Origin: Xanthomonas fragariae
GTDB taxonomy: Bacteria > Pseudomonadota > Gammaproteobacteria > Xanthomonadales > Xanthomonadaceae
DNA: 64,000 nucleotides
Assembly (NCBI RefSeq): GCF_900183975.1
Contig: NZ_LT853882.1
Coordinates: 861,501-925,500, forward strand
Direction of reading: 5' to 3'
Below the pieces are notes generated by a model that was not told the DNA's origin, made no database searches, and saw only the letters and a program-made list of their open reading frames with translations. Positions 10,072-19,222 of the stretch are shown piece after piece. The position numbers and the translations under genes are program-made. Within the stretch, counting starts at the first letter, position 1; every line of letters starts with the position of its first letter.

Positions 10072-10716
10072 TTACAGCGAACGCGGCAAGCGTTCGGTGT
10101 CATGCTGCCCGGTAATCAAGGTCCAACCGACCAGTTCGGTCGTGACCTGCGTCATCGCCTGTTCGAATGCCGCCGCAACCGCAGCAATATCGGTGCCACT
10201 GGACGGGCGCGCGACCAGGAAGGTGCGCGAGGCCACCACGCGTTGATCGGAGGCGTGCAGCAGTTTGGCGTTGAGTTCGATGGTAGCCGACGGCAGCGAC
10301 TGGCCGGCATAGTCGGACTCGAAGCGGCGCAGGTCGATCGCCAGCCTGTAGTCCGAGCGAATGCCGATGCCGATGCGCGCGACCGCGGCGATTTTGCCGG
10401 AATCCTCGAACGCGCGCACCACGCTGTCTTCCAGCATGTCGGTGGCCGGTTGTGCCCAGCCGGCGCCGTGATACACCTGCAACTCGCCCGGGGTCGGGCG
10501 CACATTGATGCGCGGGCTGTCGATGACGCGCGCCGAGCTGGGCTTGGAGACCGACAGCTGCCAGGTCACCTGCGGCCAGGCGGGATTCGGGGCGACCCGC
10601 ACGTTGGGGGCGTAGATCGTGGCCGGTTTCTGGTCGCCGCCGGTCAGGGCCGAGCAGCCGCCCAGCGCCAGTAACGAGACGCTCAACAAGGGACGTAACA
10701 GGCGCATGGCAGTCAT
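10072..10716 (-). CDS. ABC-type transport auxiliary lipoprotein (Mla/Pqi type)
   Basis: A 214-residue protein with a lipoprotein signal: hydrophobic LLSVSLLALGGC with a lipobox cysteine near residue 21. The mature part (YAPNVRVAPNPAWPQVTWQL, YRLAIDLRRFESDY) fits the ABC_trans_aux / PqiC-like family. Its ATG overlaps the mlaD stop (ATGA), placing it last in the mlaE-mlaF-mlaD operon. Role: probably an outer-membrane or periplasmic partner of the MCE-domain phospholipid shuttle. It converges with the alkB remnant. Confidence 0.85.
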   Translation of the reverse strand: MTAMRLLRPLLSVSLLALGGCSALTGGDQKPATIYAPNVRVAPNPAWPQVTWQLSVSKPSSARVIDSPRINVRPTPGELQVYHGAGWAQPATDMLEDSVVRAFEDSGKIAAVARIGIGIRSDYRLAIDLRRFESDYAGQSLPSATIELNAKLLHASDQRVVASRTFLVARPSSGTDIAAVAAAFEQAMTQVTTELVGWTLITGQHDTERLPRSL

Positions 10717-11639
10717 TTCGGTTCGAACTCCTTCGGTGCATCGCGGCCGAGCAGGTAGCGCGCAGGGTTGTTGTCCAGTTTGTCGCTGACCCGGCGCAGG
10801 TCGCGGATCAGGCCGCGCAATTCGGTAAGTGTGGGGCCGAGCTGGCCTAGTCCGTCATTGGCAAAACTATTGATGGCCGCGCGGTTCTCGCCAAGGATGT
10901 TGTCGGCGTTGCCGGCTGCAGAATCCAGCTTGACCAACGTGGCATCGAGCTTCTCCAAGATGCCCGGCAGCTGCTGTACCAGATTCTGATCCAGCCGCTT
11001 GATGGTGCCGTTGGTGGTGGTCAGGGTGGTGTCGAGATTGCGCGCGGCATTGCGCGCGCTGACGATCAGCGCCTGCATGCCCTCGTCACGATCGGCGATG
11101 CCGCCGCTGATCTTTTCCAGGTTCTGCAAGGTGGCAGTGATGCTGGCGACGTTTTTGTCCGACAGCATCTGATCCATGCGCTCGACGATGCGGTTAGCGA
11201 TGTCGGTGATGTTTTGCAGCGCCGACGGCGTGGTCTGGATGATCGGTGCATCGCTTTTGTCGAGGGTGGTCAGCGACGGCGCTTCGGGCGTGCCGCCGGA
11301 GAGCTGGATGATCGACGGGCCAGTCAGGCTGGTGATCGCCAGCTTGGCGCGGGTGTCGCTCTTGATCGGCGTGGTGGAGTTGACCCGCACATGCGCGACT
11401 ACTTGACGCGGGTCGTTCGGCGCCAGCGTCAGCTCGGTGATCGAGCCGACTGCGATGCCGTTGTATTGCACGGGGCTACCAACCGACAGGCCGGTCACCG
11501 CCTCTCGGAATACCACCCGGTATTGCTGCCAGGTGCGGTCGGAGGAGTATTTGGCCGCCCAAAGACCGAACAGCAGCAGGGCCAGGCCCGCTACGATGGT
11601 GAAGGCGCCGATCAGGACGTAATTGGCTTTGGTTTCCAT
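10713..11639 (-). CDS. mlaD: MCE-domain substrate-binding protein of a phospholipid ABC transporter
   Basis: 308 residues. One N-terminal membrane anchor (YVLIGAFTIVAGLALLLFGLW) is followed by a single MCE domain (YRVVFREAVTGLSVGSPVQYNGIAVG). A long helical C-terminal region (NLEKISGGIADRDEGM, RLDQNLVQQLPGIL) resembles the extended MlaD/PqiB-like proteins. It acts in the periplasm in retrograde or anterograde phospholipid movement. It lies 2 bp after the ATPase gene and overlaps the lipoprotein gene by 4 bp, so the operon is tight. Confidence 0.92.
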   Translation of the reverse strand: METKANYVLIGAFTIVAGLALLLFGLWAAKYSSDRTWQQYRVVFREAVTGLSVGSPVQYNGIAVGSITELTLAPNDPRQVVAHVRVNSTTPIKSDTRAKLAITSLTGPSIIQLSGGTPEAPSLTTLDKSDAPIIQTTPSALQNITDIANRIVERMDQMLSDKNVASITATLQNLEKISGGIADRDEGMQALIVSARNAARNLDTTLTTTNGTIKRLDQNLVQQLPGILEKLDATLVKLDSAAGNADNILGENRAAINSFANDGLGQLGPTLTELRGLIRDLRRVSDKLDNNPARYLLGRDAPKEFEPK

Positions 11640-11641
11640 GC

Positions 11642-12475
11642 TCAGGCGGTCTCGGTGGAGTCGATCTTGGCCGCGCGTGCGGCGCGCGCGCGCGGACCGT
11701 GGAAATATTCCTGGATCCAGGGGTGATCAATCTGTTCGACCTCGGCCAGCGGCGCGTTGGCGATGACCTTGCGATCGGCCAGCACCGCGATGCGGTCGCA
11801 GATGGCGTATAGCGTATCCAGGTCGTGGGTGATCAAGAACACGGTCAGGCCCAGTGCCTGCTGCAAGGTCCGGATCAACCGGTCGAAGGCGGCTGCGCCG
11901 ATCGGGTCCAGCCCGGCGGTTGGCTCGTCCAGGAACAGCAGCGGCGGGTCCAGTGCCAGCGCACGCGCCAGGCCCGCACGTTTGCGCATGCCGCCGGACA
12001 ATTGCGACGGCAGCTTGTCCAGCGCGTCGGCCGGCAAGCCTGCCAGCTTGATCTTCAGCAGCGCCAGCTCGAAATGCCAGCGCTCCGGGAACTCGCCGTG
12101 ATGTTCTTTTAGCGGCACCTGCACGTTCTCACCGACCGTCATCGACGAGAACAACGCGCCGTCCTGAAACAGCACGCCGGTGTTGCGGGTGATGTGCTGG
12201 CGGTCGGCGAAGCGGCCGGAGCGCGCATCCGCACCCAGCACATAGATGCTGCCTGCATCAGGCTCGCGCAGGCCCAGGATGCTGCGCATCAACACCGACT
12301 TGCCGGTGCCCGAGCCGCCGACCACGCCGAGGATCTCGCCCTGGCGCACGTCCAGGTCCAGGTCCTCATGCACTGTCTGGCTGCCGAAGCGGTTGGTCAG
12401 CCCGCGCACGGAAATGGCCAGTTCGTCGTCGGTGTCGATCTCCGGATGGGTGATTGGGGATTCGGGATGAGTCAC
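11642..12475 (-). CDS. mlaF: ABC transporter ATPase, MlaF type
   Basis: The cytoplasmic ATPase of the lipid transporter. Walker A is GGSGTGKSVL, the signature is LSGGMRKRAGLARAL, Walker B is LLFLDEPTAGLDP, and the switch is LITHDL. The core begins at about DELAISVRGL. The start is uncertain because the 5' region is built from repeated TGGGGATTCGGGAT-like spacer sequence. I chose the GTG before THPESP at 12475; another GTG lies at 12508. It lies between the permease and MCE genes of one operon. Confidence 0.93.
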   Translation of the reverse strand: MTHPESPITHPEIDTDDELAISVRGLTNRFGSQTVHEDLDLDVRQGEILGVVGGSGTGKSVLMRSILGLREPDAGSIYVLGADARSGRFADRQHITRNTGVLFQDGALFSSMTVGENVQVPLKEHHGEFPERWHFELALLKIKLAGLPADALDKLPSQLSGGMRKRAGLARALALDPPLLFLDEPTAGLDPIGAAAFDRLIRTLQQALGLTVFLITHDLDTLYAICDRIAVLADRKVIANAPLAEVEQIDHPWIQEYFHGPRARAARAAKIDSTETA

Positions 12476-12559
12476 AGCGCATTCCCCATATGTCGGGGCA
12501 CGGTGCACGCGCCCGCTTTGGCTAATCTCAGATTGCGAATGCCCAATCCCTCCCTCACC

Positions 12560-13672
12560 TCACCACCCCATCTTCATAAACCACAGCGCTGCGATCGCGT
12601 CGAGGATGATGACCAGGGAAATCGTCTGCACCACCGCCGAGGTGGTGCGCTCGCCGACCGACTGCGCGGTGCCACTGACCTTCAAACCTTCAAGGCAGCC
12701 GATCAGTCCGATCACCACCGCAAACAACGGTGCCTTCGACAAGCCGACCAGGAAATGTCGCAACTGGATGGTGTCGTTCATGCGCGCCAGATACATCTGC
12801 GGCGGAATATCCAGATCGAATGCGCCCACCGTCACGCCACCGGCCAGGCCGGCGATCATCGCGATGAAGGTCAGCAACGGAAGGGTCAGGATCAAGGCGA
12901 GCAAGCGCGGGATTACCAACAGGTCGATCGGGTCCAGGCCCAGGGTGCGGATCGCATCCACTTCCTCGCGCGATTTCATCGCACCGATTTGCGCAGTAAA
13001 GGCGCTAGCAGTTCGGCCGGCCAAGACAATTGCGGTCAGCAGCACGGCGAATTCGCGCAGGAAGGCGATGGAGACCAGTTCCACCACATAGATTTCCGCG
13101 CCGAAGTCGCGCAGGATGGTCGAGCCCAGGAACGCGATCACCGCGCCAACCAGATACGACAGCAGCACCACCAGCGGCACCGCATCCAGGCCGACTTGCT
13201 CCATGTGGTGCACGGTGGAGGTCAGGCGGAAGCGGCGCGGCTCGTGGATCAGCCGCATGATCTTGACCAGGTTCTCGCCTAGGAAACTGTTCAGTTCCAG
13301 GATGTCCTTGCCCACCCCATGGGTGGCGCGGCCCAGGCGATCCAGCGCGGCGACAAAGCCGTAATCGCGCTTAGGCTTGGGGCGCTCGTCGTTGAGTTCC
13401 TCGATGGTGCACACCAGTGCCTGGTGCTCATCGCGGAAATCGATCGCGTCTTCCTTCAAGCCCATACGGCTGGCGAAGCGCAGCAATTGCAGCACGCCGG
13501 CCGAATCCAGTTGCCTGATGCCACGCGCGTCGATGCGCCGAACGCCATCGGGCACGGCCTGCAGCAGCTCTGCCTGGGGCAGAGCGGTCGCAAGGACCCA
13601 ACTGCCAGCGAGGCGGACCTGTGCGTGATCTTGCGAGTCTTGTTCGATGCGTGGAGGTTGCGGCTTGATCAT
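12560..13672 (-). CDS. mlaE: ABC transporter permease, MlaE type with N-terminal STAS domain
   Basis: 370 residues from MIKPQPPRIEQ. The first 100 or so residues resemble a STAS domain (DARGIRQLDSAGVLQLLRF). The rest is MlaE permease, with GLDAVPLVVLLSYLVGAVIAF and about six hydrophobic segments up to the C terminus. It is the inner-membrane core of the Mla-type phospholipid transporter and first gene of the four-gene operon. The frame stays open upstream to 14185, but that part is antisense to the exporter gene and lacks family residues. Confidence 0.92.
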   Translation of the reverse strand: MIKPQPPRIEQDSQDHAQVRLAGSWVLATALPQAELLQAVPDGVRRIDARGIRQLDSAGVLQLLRFASRMGLKEDAIDFRDEHQALVCTIEELNDERPKPKRDYGFVAALDRLGRATHGVGKDILELNSFLGENLVKIMRLIHEPRRFRLTSTVHHMEQVGLDAVPLVVLLSYLVGAVIAFLGSTILRDFGAEIYVVELVSIAFLREFAVLLTAIVLAGRTASAFTAQIGAMKSREEVDAIRTLGLDPIDLLVIPRLLALILTLPLLTFIAMIAGLAGGVTVGAFDLDIPPQMYLARMNDTIQLRHFLVGLSKAPLFAVVIGLIGCLEGLKVSGTAQSVGERTTSAVVQTISLVIILDAIAALWFMKMGW

Positions 13673-13837
13673 TTGGGGCCTGTCCGTAGCTCCAGCATAC
13701 AGCGGCTGGCGTGAGCAAATGTTGGGGGCGCTTCTCAGCCCGTGCGTTGTACTGCCATTCAGAACGCCGGCTGCGCGCGCAGCGGCATACACTGACAGTC
13801 TCGCCAGAAGGCGTTTCTCCGATCCGACTCGCCACGC

Positions 13838-15097
13838 ATGTCCGCTGCCACCATCGTCCTCCAGTCCGTCAGCGCTACCTACGCCCAGCGCGTCGCCTTT
13901 GTCTCGGAAATCGCCGGGCGCCTGCATTCCTATGGCACCACCTCGCAGCGTCTTGAGGCCGCGGTGATCGGTTTGTCGCAGAAGCTGGGTCTGGACTGTG
14001 AGCCCTTGTCCAATCCCACCGGCATTATTTTGAGCTTCAGCGACCCGACCAAGGTGATCGGCTCCAGCGACATCACCCGCGTAATTCGGCTGGCCCCAGG
14101 CGAAAACGACCTTTACAAGCTCAGCGTGGCCGATTACGTGGCCGACAGTGTGGCCAATGGGCGCATGAGCATCGCGCAGGGCCACACCGCGCTGCGGCGG
14201 CTGGACGGCGAGCTAGATCGACGCGGCAAGACCATGCAGGTACTGGCATTCGGGCTGGCCGCAGCCGGCGTGGCCGGGTTATGGAAGCTACCATGGCTGG
14301 ATATCGCCACCGCCGGTGCGATCGGCATGTCGATCGGCTTGCTGACCCAATACACCGACAAGCGCGCGGCGACCAGAGAGGCTGGTGAAGCACTGGCCGG
14401 CTTGCTGGCCGGTGTGGTGGCAGCGGTGGTGGCCTCGCTGCTCGGGCCGCTGAACCTCAATACGGTGATCATTGCCTCGCTGGTGGTGCTGCTGCCGGGC
14501 ATGTCTTTGACCAATGCGTTCAACGAGTTGGCCAGCCAGCATTGGGTGTCCGGCACCGCGCGCTTGGCCGGTGCGGTGACCACAGTGCTCAAGCTCACCG
14601 TCGGCGCGGTGATTGCGGTGACGCTGACCCAATTGGTAGGCTTGCATCCGCAGGTAACCGCGTCGCGACCGCAGGCCGACTGGGTGGAATGGGCTTCGCT
14701 GCTAGTGGCCGCCTACGCGTTTGCTGTGTTGTTCAAAGCCAGTCGGCGCGATTATTTATGGGTAATGGCGGCGGCTATGTCCGGTTATGTCATTGCGCGT
14801 CATGCAGGACATGCCTGGGGTGGTCCGGCCGGTGTATTTGCCTCAGCCATGGCATTGACGGCCGCCGGGAATCTGTTTGGGCGGGTGGTGCACAAACCAG
14901 GTGCGCTGATCCGATTACCCGGCATCATCATGCTGGTTCCTGGTAGCGTCAGTCTGCGTGGCTTGTTGGCTCTGGTGCAGCAACAAGATGTCAGCGTCGG
15001 ACAAAATGCGCTGTTGGCGGTCACCAATATTGTGATGGCGCTGATGGCCGGGTTGCTGTTTGGCAATCTGCTGATTCCGGCCCGTAAGAATTTATGA
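13838..15097 (+). CDS. Threonine/serine exporter family protein (ThrE type)
   Basis: 419 residues. The N-terminal soluble ThrE-like domain reads VAFVSEIAGRLHSYGTTSQRLEAAV with the following SFSDPTKV. About ten hydrophobic helices follow, including LLAGVVAAVVASLLGPLNLN and the C-terminal IIMLVPGSVSLRGLLAL, which belongs to the second fused (DUF3815-like) half. It would be an inner-membrane exporter of small amino acids; the substrate is inferred. A hairpin terminator follows within 25 bp. Confidence 0.88.
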   Translation: MSAATIVLQSVSATYAQRVAFVSEIAGRLHSYGTTSQRLEAAVIGLSQKLGLDCEPLSNPTGIILSFSDPTKVIGSSDITRVIRLAPGENDLYKLSVADYVADSVANGRMSIAQGHTALRRLDGELDRRGKTMQVLAFGLAAAGVAGLWKLPWLDIATAGAIGMSIGLLTQYTDKRAATREAGEALAGLLAGVVAAVVASLLGPLNLNTVIIASLVVLLPGMSLTNAFNELASQHWVSGTARLAGAVTTVLKLTVGAVIAVTLTQLVGLHPQVTASRPQADWVEWASLLVAAYAFAVLFKASRRDYLWVMAAAMSGYVIARHAGHAWGGPAGVFASAMALTAAGNLFGRVVHKPGALIRLPGIIMLVPGSVSLRGLLALVQQQDVSVGQNALLAVTNIVMALMAGLLFGNLLIPARKNL

Positions 15098-15121
15098 CGG
15101 GCAGAAACAGAGCGCAATAAA

Positions 15122-15147
15122 GACGCCGGGATTGCCGGCGTTTTTAT
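15122..15147. terminator. Intrinsic terminator between thrE-like and H-NS-like genes
   Basis: A short GC stem (ACGCCGG / CCGGCGT, loop GATTG) is followed by TTTTTATT on the plus strand, a classic intrinsic terminator for the exporter gene. On the minus strand the same stem is followed only by a short T-tract, so it may also stop transcription from the H-NS-like gene. Confidence 0.8.
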
Positions 15148-15156
15148 TGGTTTGAA

Positions 15157-15615
15157 TCAAGCGGCCTTAGACTTCTTGGTGGCGCGCTTGGTGGCGGCTT
15201 TCCGCAGCGAGGTCTTCTTTGCCGGTGCCTTCTTGGCGCCAGCCTTGTTGATCAGAAAGTCTTCCACCTTCTTGCCGGCGGCGGTCAGCTCGGCCAGCCA
15301 GCGCGGCTGCTTGCCACGGCCGGTCCAGGCTTCCTGGGGATTGGCAGGGTTGCGATACTTCGGCGGAACCTTGCCCAGTTTGCGGCCAGCGCGCGGACCC
15401 GGCTTGCTGGCAGCGGGCGGACGACCCGGGCCTGCACTGGCGGAAGCGCCAAACAACTCTTCAATGGAATAACCCTGGGCTTTTGCAGCGCGGGTCAGCT
15501 GAGTGCGGACCTTGGCAATCGGGGTGCGCTTGGCAACCGCGGTCTGCTGCTTCTTTGCATTTTTGATCAATGCAACCAACTGCTTGGCCGACAGGCCGCT
15601 AAGATCGATCGACAT
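15157..15615 (-). CDS. H-NS family nucleoid protein with Lys/Ala-rich tail
   Basis: 152 residues starting MSIDLSGLSAKQLVALIKNAKK. There is an N-terminal oligomerisation helix, then the H-NS DNA-binding signature YRNPANPQEAWTGRGKQPRW. The C-terminal tail is very rich in Lys/Ala (KKAPAKKTSLRKAATKRATKK), as in the XrvA/B/C-like H-NS proteins of Xanthomonas. It likely silences AT-rich and horizontally acquired DNA, which is relevant to the effector genes further right. The start avoids an upstream in-frame extension with no family match. Confidence 0.9.
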   Translation of the reverse strand: MSIDLSGLSAKQLVALIKNAKKQQTAVAKRTPIAKVRTQLTRAAKAQGYSIEELFGASASAGPGRPPAASKPGPRAGRKLGKVPPKYRNPANPQEAWTGRGKQPRWLAELTAAGKKVEDFLINKAGAKKAPAKKTSLRKAATKRATKKSKAA

Positions 15616-15758
15616 CACTACTCCGGAAGATGAGGGGAAAAGAAAGCCGGTCCGTGGCACTGCTGACCATCATAATGTCAGAAAACCTGGGTGACAAATG
15701 CACCCAAATAATTCGGCGTGTTGTGTTCATCCAATTGAAGCGGCTCCAGGCGGTTTGA

Positions 15759-17453
15759 TCAACGGCCCAAGCGGGAGAATAACCCGGCCTTATCCAGGTT
15801 TTCTGCCGTATCGGCGGTACGGGCGCGATATTCAAATGTGCCTGCCGCCACTCCGCGTTCTGAGACGACCACCCGATGCGGAATGCCCAACAGTTCCATA
15901 TCGGCAAACATGGCGCCCGGGCGCAGCCCGCGGTCGTCCAGCGCCGCATCGATGCCGGCGGCGATCAATTCGTCCAGCAATGCCTGGGCCGCGGCAATCA
16001 CCTGCGCGTCCTGCTTGGGGTTGATTACGCACACCACCAGCTGCCACGGCGCCATCGGCGCGGGCCAGACAATGCCGGCGTCATCGTGGTTTTGTTCGAT
16101 AGCCGCAGCCACGATGCGCGAAATACCGATGCCGTAGCAGCCCATCTTCATCACCGCGACCTTGCCGTTCTCGTCGATCACGGTGGCCTGCAGCGCCTGC
16201 GCGTACTGGCTGCCGAGCTGGAACACATGGCCTACTTCGATGCCGCGGGCCAAGCGCAGTTCGCCGCCATCGGCCGCGCGCTCGCCTTCGACCACGTTGC
16301 GCACATCGGCCACGGTTTCCGGTTCCGGCAGGTCACGGCCCCAGTTGACGCCAACCAGATGCGCGCCGGACACATTGGCGCCAACCACGAAATCAGCCAA
16401 CGCGGCGACATCGCGATCAGCGACCACGCGCACCGGGCGCGCGGTGTTCATCGGTCCCAAGAAGCCGGGTTCGCAACCCAGGTGCTCGCGGATTTCGGTT
16501 TCGTTGGCGAGGCGGTAGTCGGCCATGCCTGCGACCTTGCCCAGCTTGATCTCGTTGACTGCGTGATCGCCACGCACCAGCACCAGCACGAAGCCGGCCG
16601 CCGTCATTACCGCCACCGACTTGACCGTACGCTGCAGCGCGATGCCGAGCAGCTGGGCGACGTCTTCGCAGGTTTTCTGGGTGGGGGTTTCGACCTGACG
16701 CATTGTCTCGCCAGCATCCGGGCGCGCAGCAGGCGATGCAGCGCTGGCGGTTTCCACATTGGCCGCGTAATCGGAGCCGGTGGAGAACGCTAGCGAGTCT
16801 TCGCCGGATTCGGCAATGACGTGGAATTCCTGCGAGGCGTCGCCGCCGATCGCGCCGGAGTCGGCCTGCACAGCGCGGAAGTCCAGCCCCAGGCGGGTAA
16901 AGATGCGGTGGTAGGCCGCCTTCATGTTGTCGTATTCGCGCGCCATATCCGCATCGGTAAGATGAAACGAATAGGCGTCCTTCATCAGGAATTCGCGCGC
17001 GCGCATCACACCGAAGCGCGGGCGGATCTCATCGCGGAACTTCGTCTGGATCTGATAGAAGTTCAGCGGCAGCTGCTTGTAGCTGTTGATCTCCTGGCGC
17101 GCGAACTCGGCTGCGGCTTCTTCGGCGGTCGGGCTGTAGCAGAATTCCTGCTCCTTGCGGTCCTTGATCTTGAGCAGCTGCCCGCCGAACTTTTCCCAAC
17201 GGCCGGTAGCGTCCCACAGCTCGCGCGGCTGGATGGTGGGGAACAGCACTTCCAGCGCCCCGGCGCGGTTCATCTCCTCGCGCACGATGGCCTCGACCTT
17301 ACGCAGCACACGCAGGCCCAACGGCGACCAGGTGTATAGCCCTGAGGCCAGCTTGCGGATCATGCCCGCGCGCAGCATCAGACGGTGGCTGACCAGCTCG
17401 GCGTCGGCCGGGGTTTCCTTGGTGGTGTGCAGGTGGAACTGGGAAAGACGCAT
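15759..17453 (-). CDS. proS: Prolyl-tRNA synthetase
   Basis: 564 residues starting [30 protein letters not shown], the bacterial-type ProRS N terminus. It has the class II motifs ([21 protein letters not shown], the [10 protein letters not shown] motif 3 region), an editing insertion in the middle ([16 protein letters not shown]), and the anticodon-binding C terminus ([19 protein letters not shown]). It charges tRNA-Pro in the cytoplasm. The open frame extends 80 codons upstream without conservation; I reject that extension. Confidence 0.96.
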   Translation of the reverse strand: MRLSQFHLHTTKETPADAELVSHRLMLRAGMIRKLASGLYTWSPLGLRVLRKVEAIVREEMNRAGALEVLFPTIQPRELWDATGRWEKFGGQLLKIKDRKEQEFCYSPTAEEAAAEFARQEINSYKQLPLNFYQIQTKFRDEIRPRFGVMRAREFLMKDAYSFHLTDADMAREYDNMKAAYHRIFTRLGLDFRAVQADSGAIGGDASQEFHVIAESGEDSLAFSTGSDYAANVETASAASPAARPDAGETMRQVETPTQKTCEDVAQLLGIALQRTVKSVAVMTAAGFVLVLVRGDHAVNEIKLGKVAGMADYRLANETEIREHLGCEPGFLGPMNTARPVRVVADRDVAALADFVVGANVSGAHLVGVNWGRDLPEPETVADVRNVVEGERAADGGELRLARGIEVGHVFQLGSQYAQALQATVIDENGKVAVMKMGCYGIGISRIVAAAIEQNHDDAGIVWPAPMAPWQLVVCVINPKQDAQVIAAAQALLDELIAAGIDAALDDRGLRPGAMFADMELLGIPHRVVVSERGVAAGTFEYRARTADTAENLDKAGLFSRLGR

Positions 17454-17735
17454 CGGGCTTCGCTTGGGCGGAAAGCTGCTAGTTTGCCAGTGTTGTGTCT
17501 TGCCGGTCATCGCCGACGGCGTTGCGCGGTCGCGGCAGGGCGGGAAGGGCCGGTGCGTGATCGGTCTGGCTAAGCACACGAAGGAAGCTTTGAACGACTC
17601 GTCCATGCGCCTTCGATCGACAACTGTGGCGAACGCCGCGACGGGTAAATGCTTAATTTTCAAGCATGGAAAATCGCCGCGTTTGAGCAACATTCCAAGT
17701 TCACTCGCTACGCCATGAATTGTTCAGAGGTTCCC
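17454..17735. other. Spacer upstream of proS
   Basis: This stretch upstream of proS holds no ORF that I can support. The long in-frame extension of proS and the plus-strand frames lack recognisable residues. It should contain the proS promoter, which I cannot pinpoint. The repeat copy starting at 17736 borders it. Confidence 0.5.
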
Positions 17736-17863
17736 TGACGCAACGACTGCATGGTCGGCGGTCTGGCGCGGCCGGTGCTGGAAACCGGCATGTACCACGT
17801 GTAGGCAGCAGTTCGTCCGCATCGTCCACCCACCACGGCTGCTCGCTACGTGTGGTTGGCCGC
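17736..17863 (-). repeat. Diverged copy of the GTGGCTAAC... intergenic repeat (MITE-like)
   Basis: Read on the minus strand, this segment aligns by eye with the complete copy at 58209-58350: GCGGCCAACCACACGTAGCGAGCAG, then a GGTGGGTGGACG-like block, then CCAGCACCGGCCGCGCC and TGCAGTCGTTG. The terminal repeats are degraded and the element is older than the other copies. It lies downstream of the DUF4124 gene, 7 bp after its stop on the minus strand. Confidence 0.6.
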
Positions 17864-17870
17864 TTCGGAC

Positions 17871-18266
17871 TCAGGTGGCCGGGCCACCGCCCTCCGCAGG
17901 CGTGCAATAGGCCTTGGCGGCAGCCTCGGCAAGATTGCGCTGGGCGGCGCGGGCCTCAGGATCCAGCGAGGCGCCCGGCTTGCCGTCGGTGCCGGGGCCA
18001 ATGGTGACTTCGCCCTTGCCGCTGAGCAGTTCCAGGTTGCGGCGTGCGGTGAGGCAGTCGGCCGATTCGGGCGCGGCAGTCTCCGGCGTGGCTGCGGTGC
18101 CGGCTCGGGCGTCGATGCGGCGCGCTTCGTAACGCTGGCCTCTCGGCGGCGGGGTTTCGGTGTAGTGGGTCACGCCCTTGGCGTCTTTCCACTTATAGAG
18201 ATCGGTCGCGCCGGCGGCGGCGCTGACCAGCATCAACAGGCCGCAAAGCCTGAACGACAACTGCAT
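17871..18266 (-). CDS. DUF4124 domain-containing exported protein
   Basis: 131 residues. A Sec signal peptide (FRLCGLLMLVSAAAGA) is followed by the DUF4124 core DLYKWKDAKGVTHYTETPPPRG. A low-complexity Ala/Glu-rich region and a second Cys pair (ADCLTAR...AYCTPA) follow. The protein is periplasmic with unknown function; the family name is all that can be said. I start at MQLSFRLCG; the longer frame to 18344 lacks a better start. It is divergent from pssA. Confidence 0.82.
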   Translation of the reverse strand: MQLSFRLCGLLMLVSAAAGATDLYKWKDAKGVTHYTETPPPRGQRYEARRIDARAGTAATPETAAPESADCLTARRNLELLSGKGEVTIGPGTDGKPGASLDPEARAAQRNLAEAAAKAYCTPAEGGGPAT

Positions 18267-18400
18267 GTGGCTTCCCCTGGATGATTCCCCCGACAATTGC
18301 AGCATCCATGGCCTGCCCTGGCAAGTGATCTGGCGCTGTGGCACTGGAAGGATGAAGGGCGCGCTACCGCCGGACGGACCTCAGGCCCTACACTTGTCGC

Positions 18401-19174
18401 ATGGATGAAATGAGACCGCCTCCGCGCTCGCGCACGATTTACCTGCTGCCGAACCTGTTCACCACCGCCGGGCTGTTTTCCGGTTTCTACGCCATCATTG
18501 CCGCCGCCAATGGGCAATTCGTCCAGGCGGCCATGGCGGTGTTCGTGGCTGCGGTGATGGACGGGCTGGACGGCCGGGTCGCGCGCCTGACCAATACCAG
18601 CAGCGAATTCGGCGTGCAGTACGACTCGCTGGCCGATCTGGTCAGCTTCGGCATGGCCCCGGCACTAGTGATGTACCACTGGTCGCTATCGGCGCTGAAG
18701 TACGACAGCAATGTGATGGGCCGGGTCGGTTGGTCGGCTGCCTTTTTGTATGCGGCCTGCGCGGCGCTGCGGCTGGCGCGTTTCAACACCCAGGTGGGAG
18801 TGGTCGACAAGCGTTGGTTCATCGGCCTGGCCAGCCCGGCTGCGGCCGGCTTGATGATGGCCTTCGTTTGGGCATTTGCCGACGACAGCCTGGGTTTCGA
18901 TGGAGCACAGCTGCGCTACCTGGCGTTGGCAATCACAGTGGTGTCTGCCTTGCTGATGGTTAGCCGGATCCGTTTCTGGAGCTTCAAGGGCGGTGCGCGT
19001 GGTCCGCGCGCCGACCGCGTGCCGTTTCTTGCACTGGCCGTCGCTACGGTGGTGATCGCGCTGCTGGTGATCGATCTGGCCCGTTCGTTGCTGGTAATCG
19101 GCATGCTGTATGCGCTGTCCGGCCCGCTGATGTGGCTGTGGCGGCGCTGGCGGCGCACGCCCGAGTTGCCATGA
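18401..19174 (+). CDS. pssA: CDP-diacylglycerol-serine O-phosphatidyltransferase
   Basis: 257 residues, an integral membrane CDP-alcohol phosphatidyltransferase with eight hydrophobic segments. The signature DG..DGR.AR...GxxxDxxxD is complete: DGLDGRVARL, then GVQYDSLADLVSFG. It makes phosphatidylserine, the precursor of phosphatidylethanolamine. The start MDEMRPPPRSRTIYLLPN is standard for the family. Its stop is followed directly by three tandem repeats and the holD-like gene. Confidence 0.94.
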   Translation: MDEMRPPPRSRTIYLLPNLFTTAGLFSGFYAIIAAANGQFVQAAMAVFVAAVMDGLDGRVARLTNTSSEFGVQYDSLADLVSFGMAPALVMYHWSLSALKYDSNVMGRVGWSAAFLYAACAALRLARFNTQVGVVDKRWFIGLASPAAAGLMMAFVWAFADDSLGFDGAQLRYLALAITVVSALLMVSRIRFWSFKGGARGPRADRVPFLALAVATVVIALLVIDLARSLLVIGMLYALSGPLMWLWRRWRRTPELP

Positions 19175-19180
19175 TCGGGC

Positions 19181-19222
19181 TGTCATGAGCGAGCTGTTAT
19201 GAGCGAGTGGTCATGAGTGAGA
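19181..19222 (+). repeat. Three tandem 14-bp units carrying ATGAGYGAG
   Basis: ATGs at 19185, 19199 and 19213 each begin ATGAGCGAG or ATGAGTGAG and are preceded by TGTC, TGTT or GGTC, spaced exactly 14 bp apart. Because 14 is not a multiple of three the three ATGs are in three different frames, and only the last is in frame with the downstream ORF. Confidence 0.85.
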
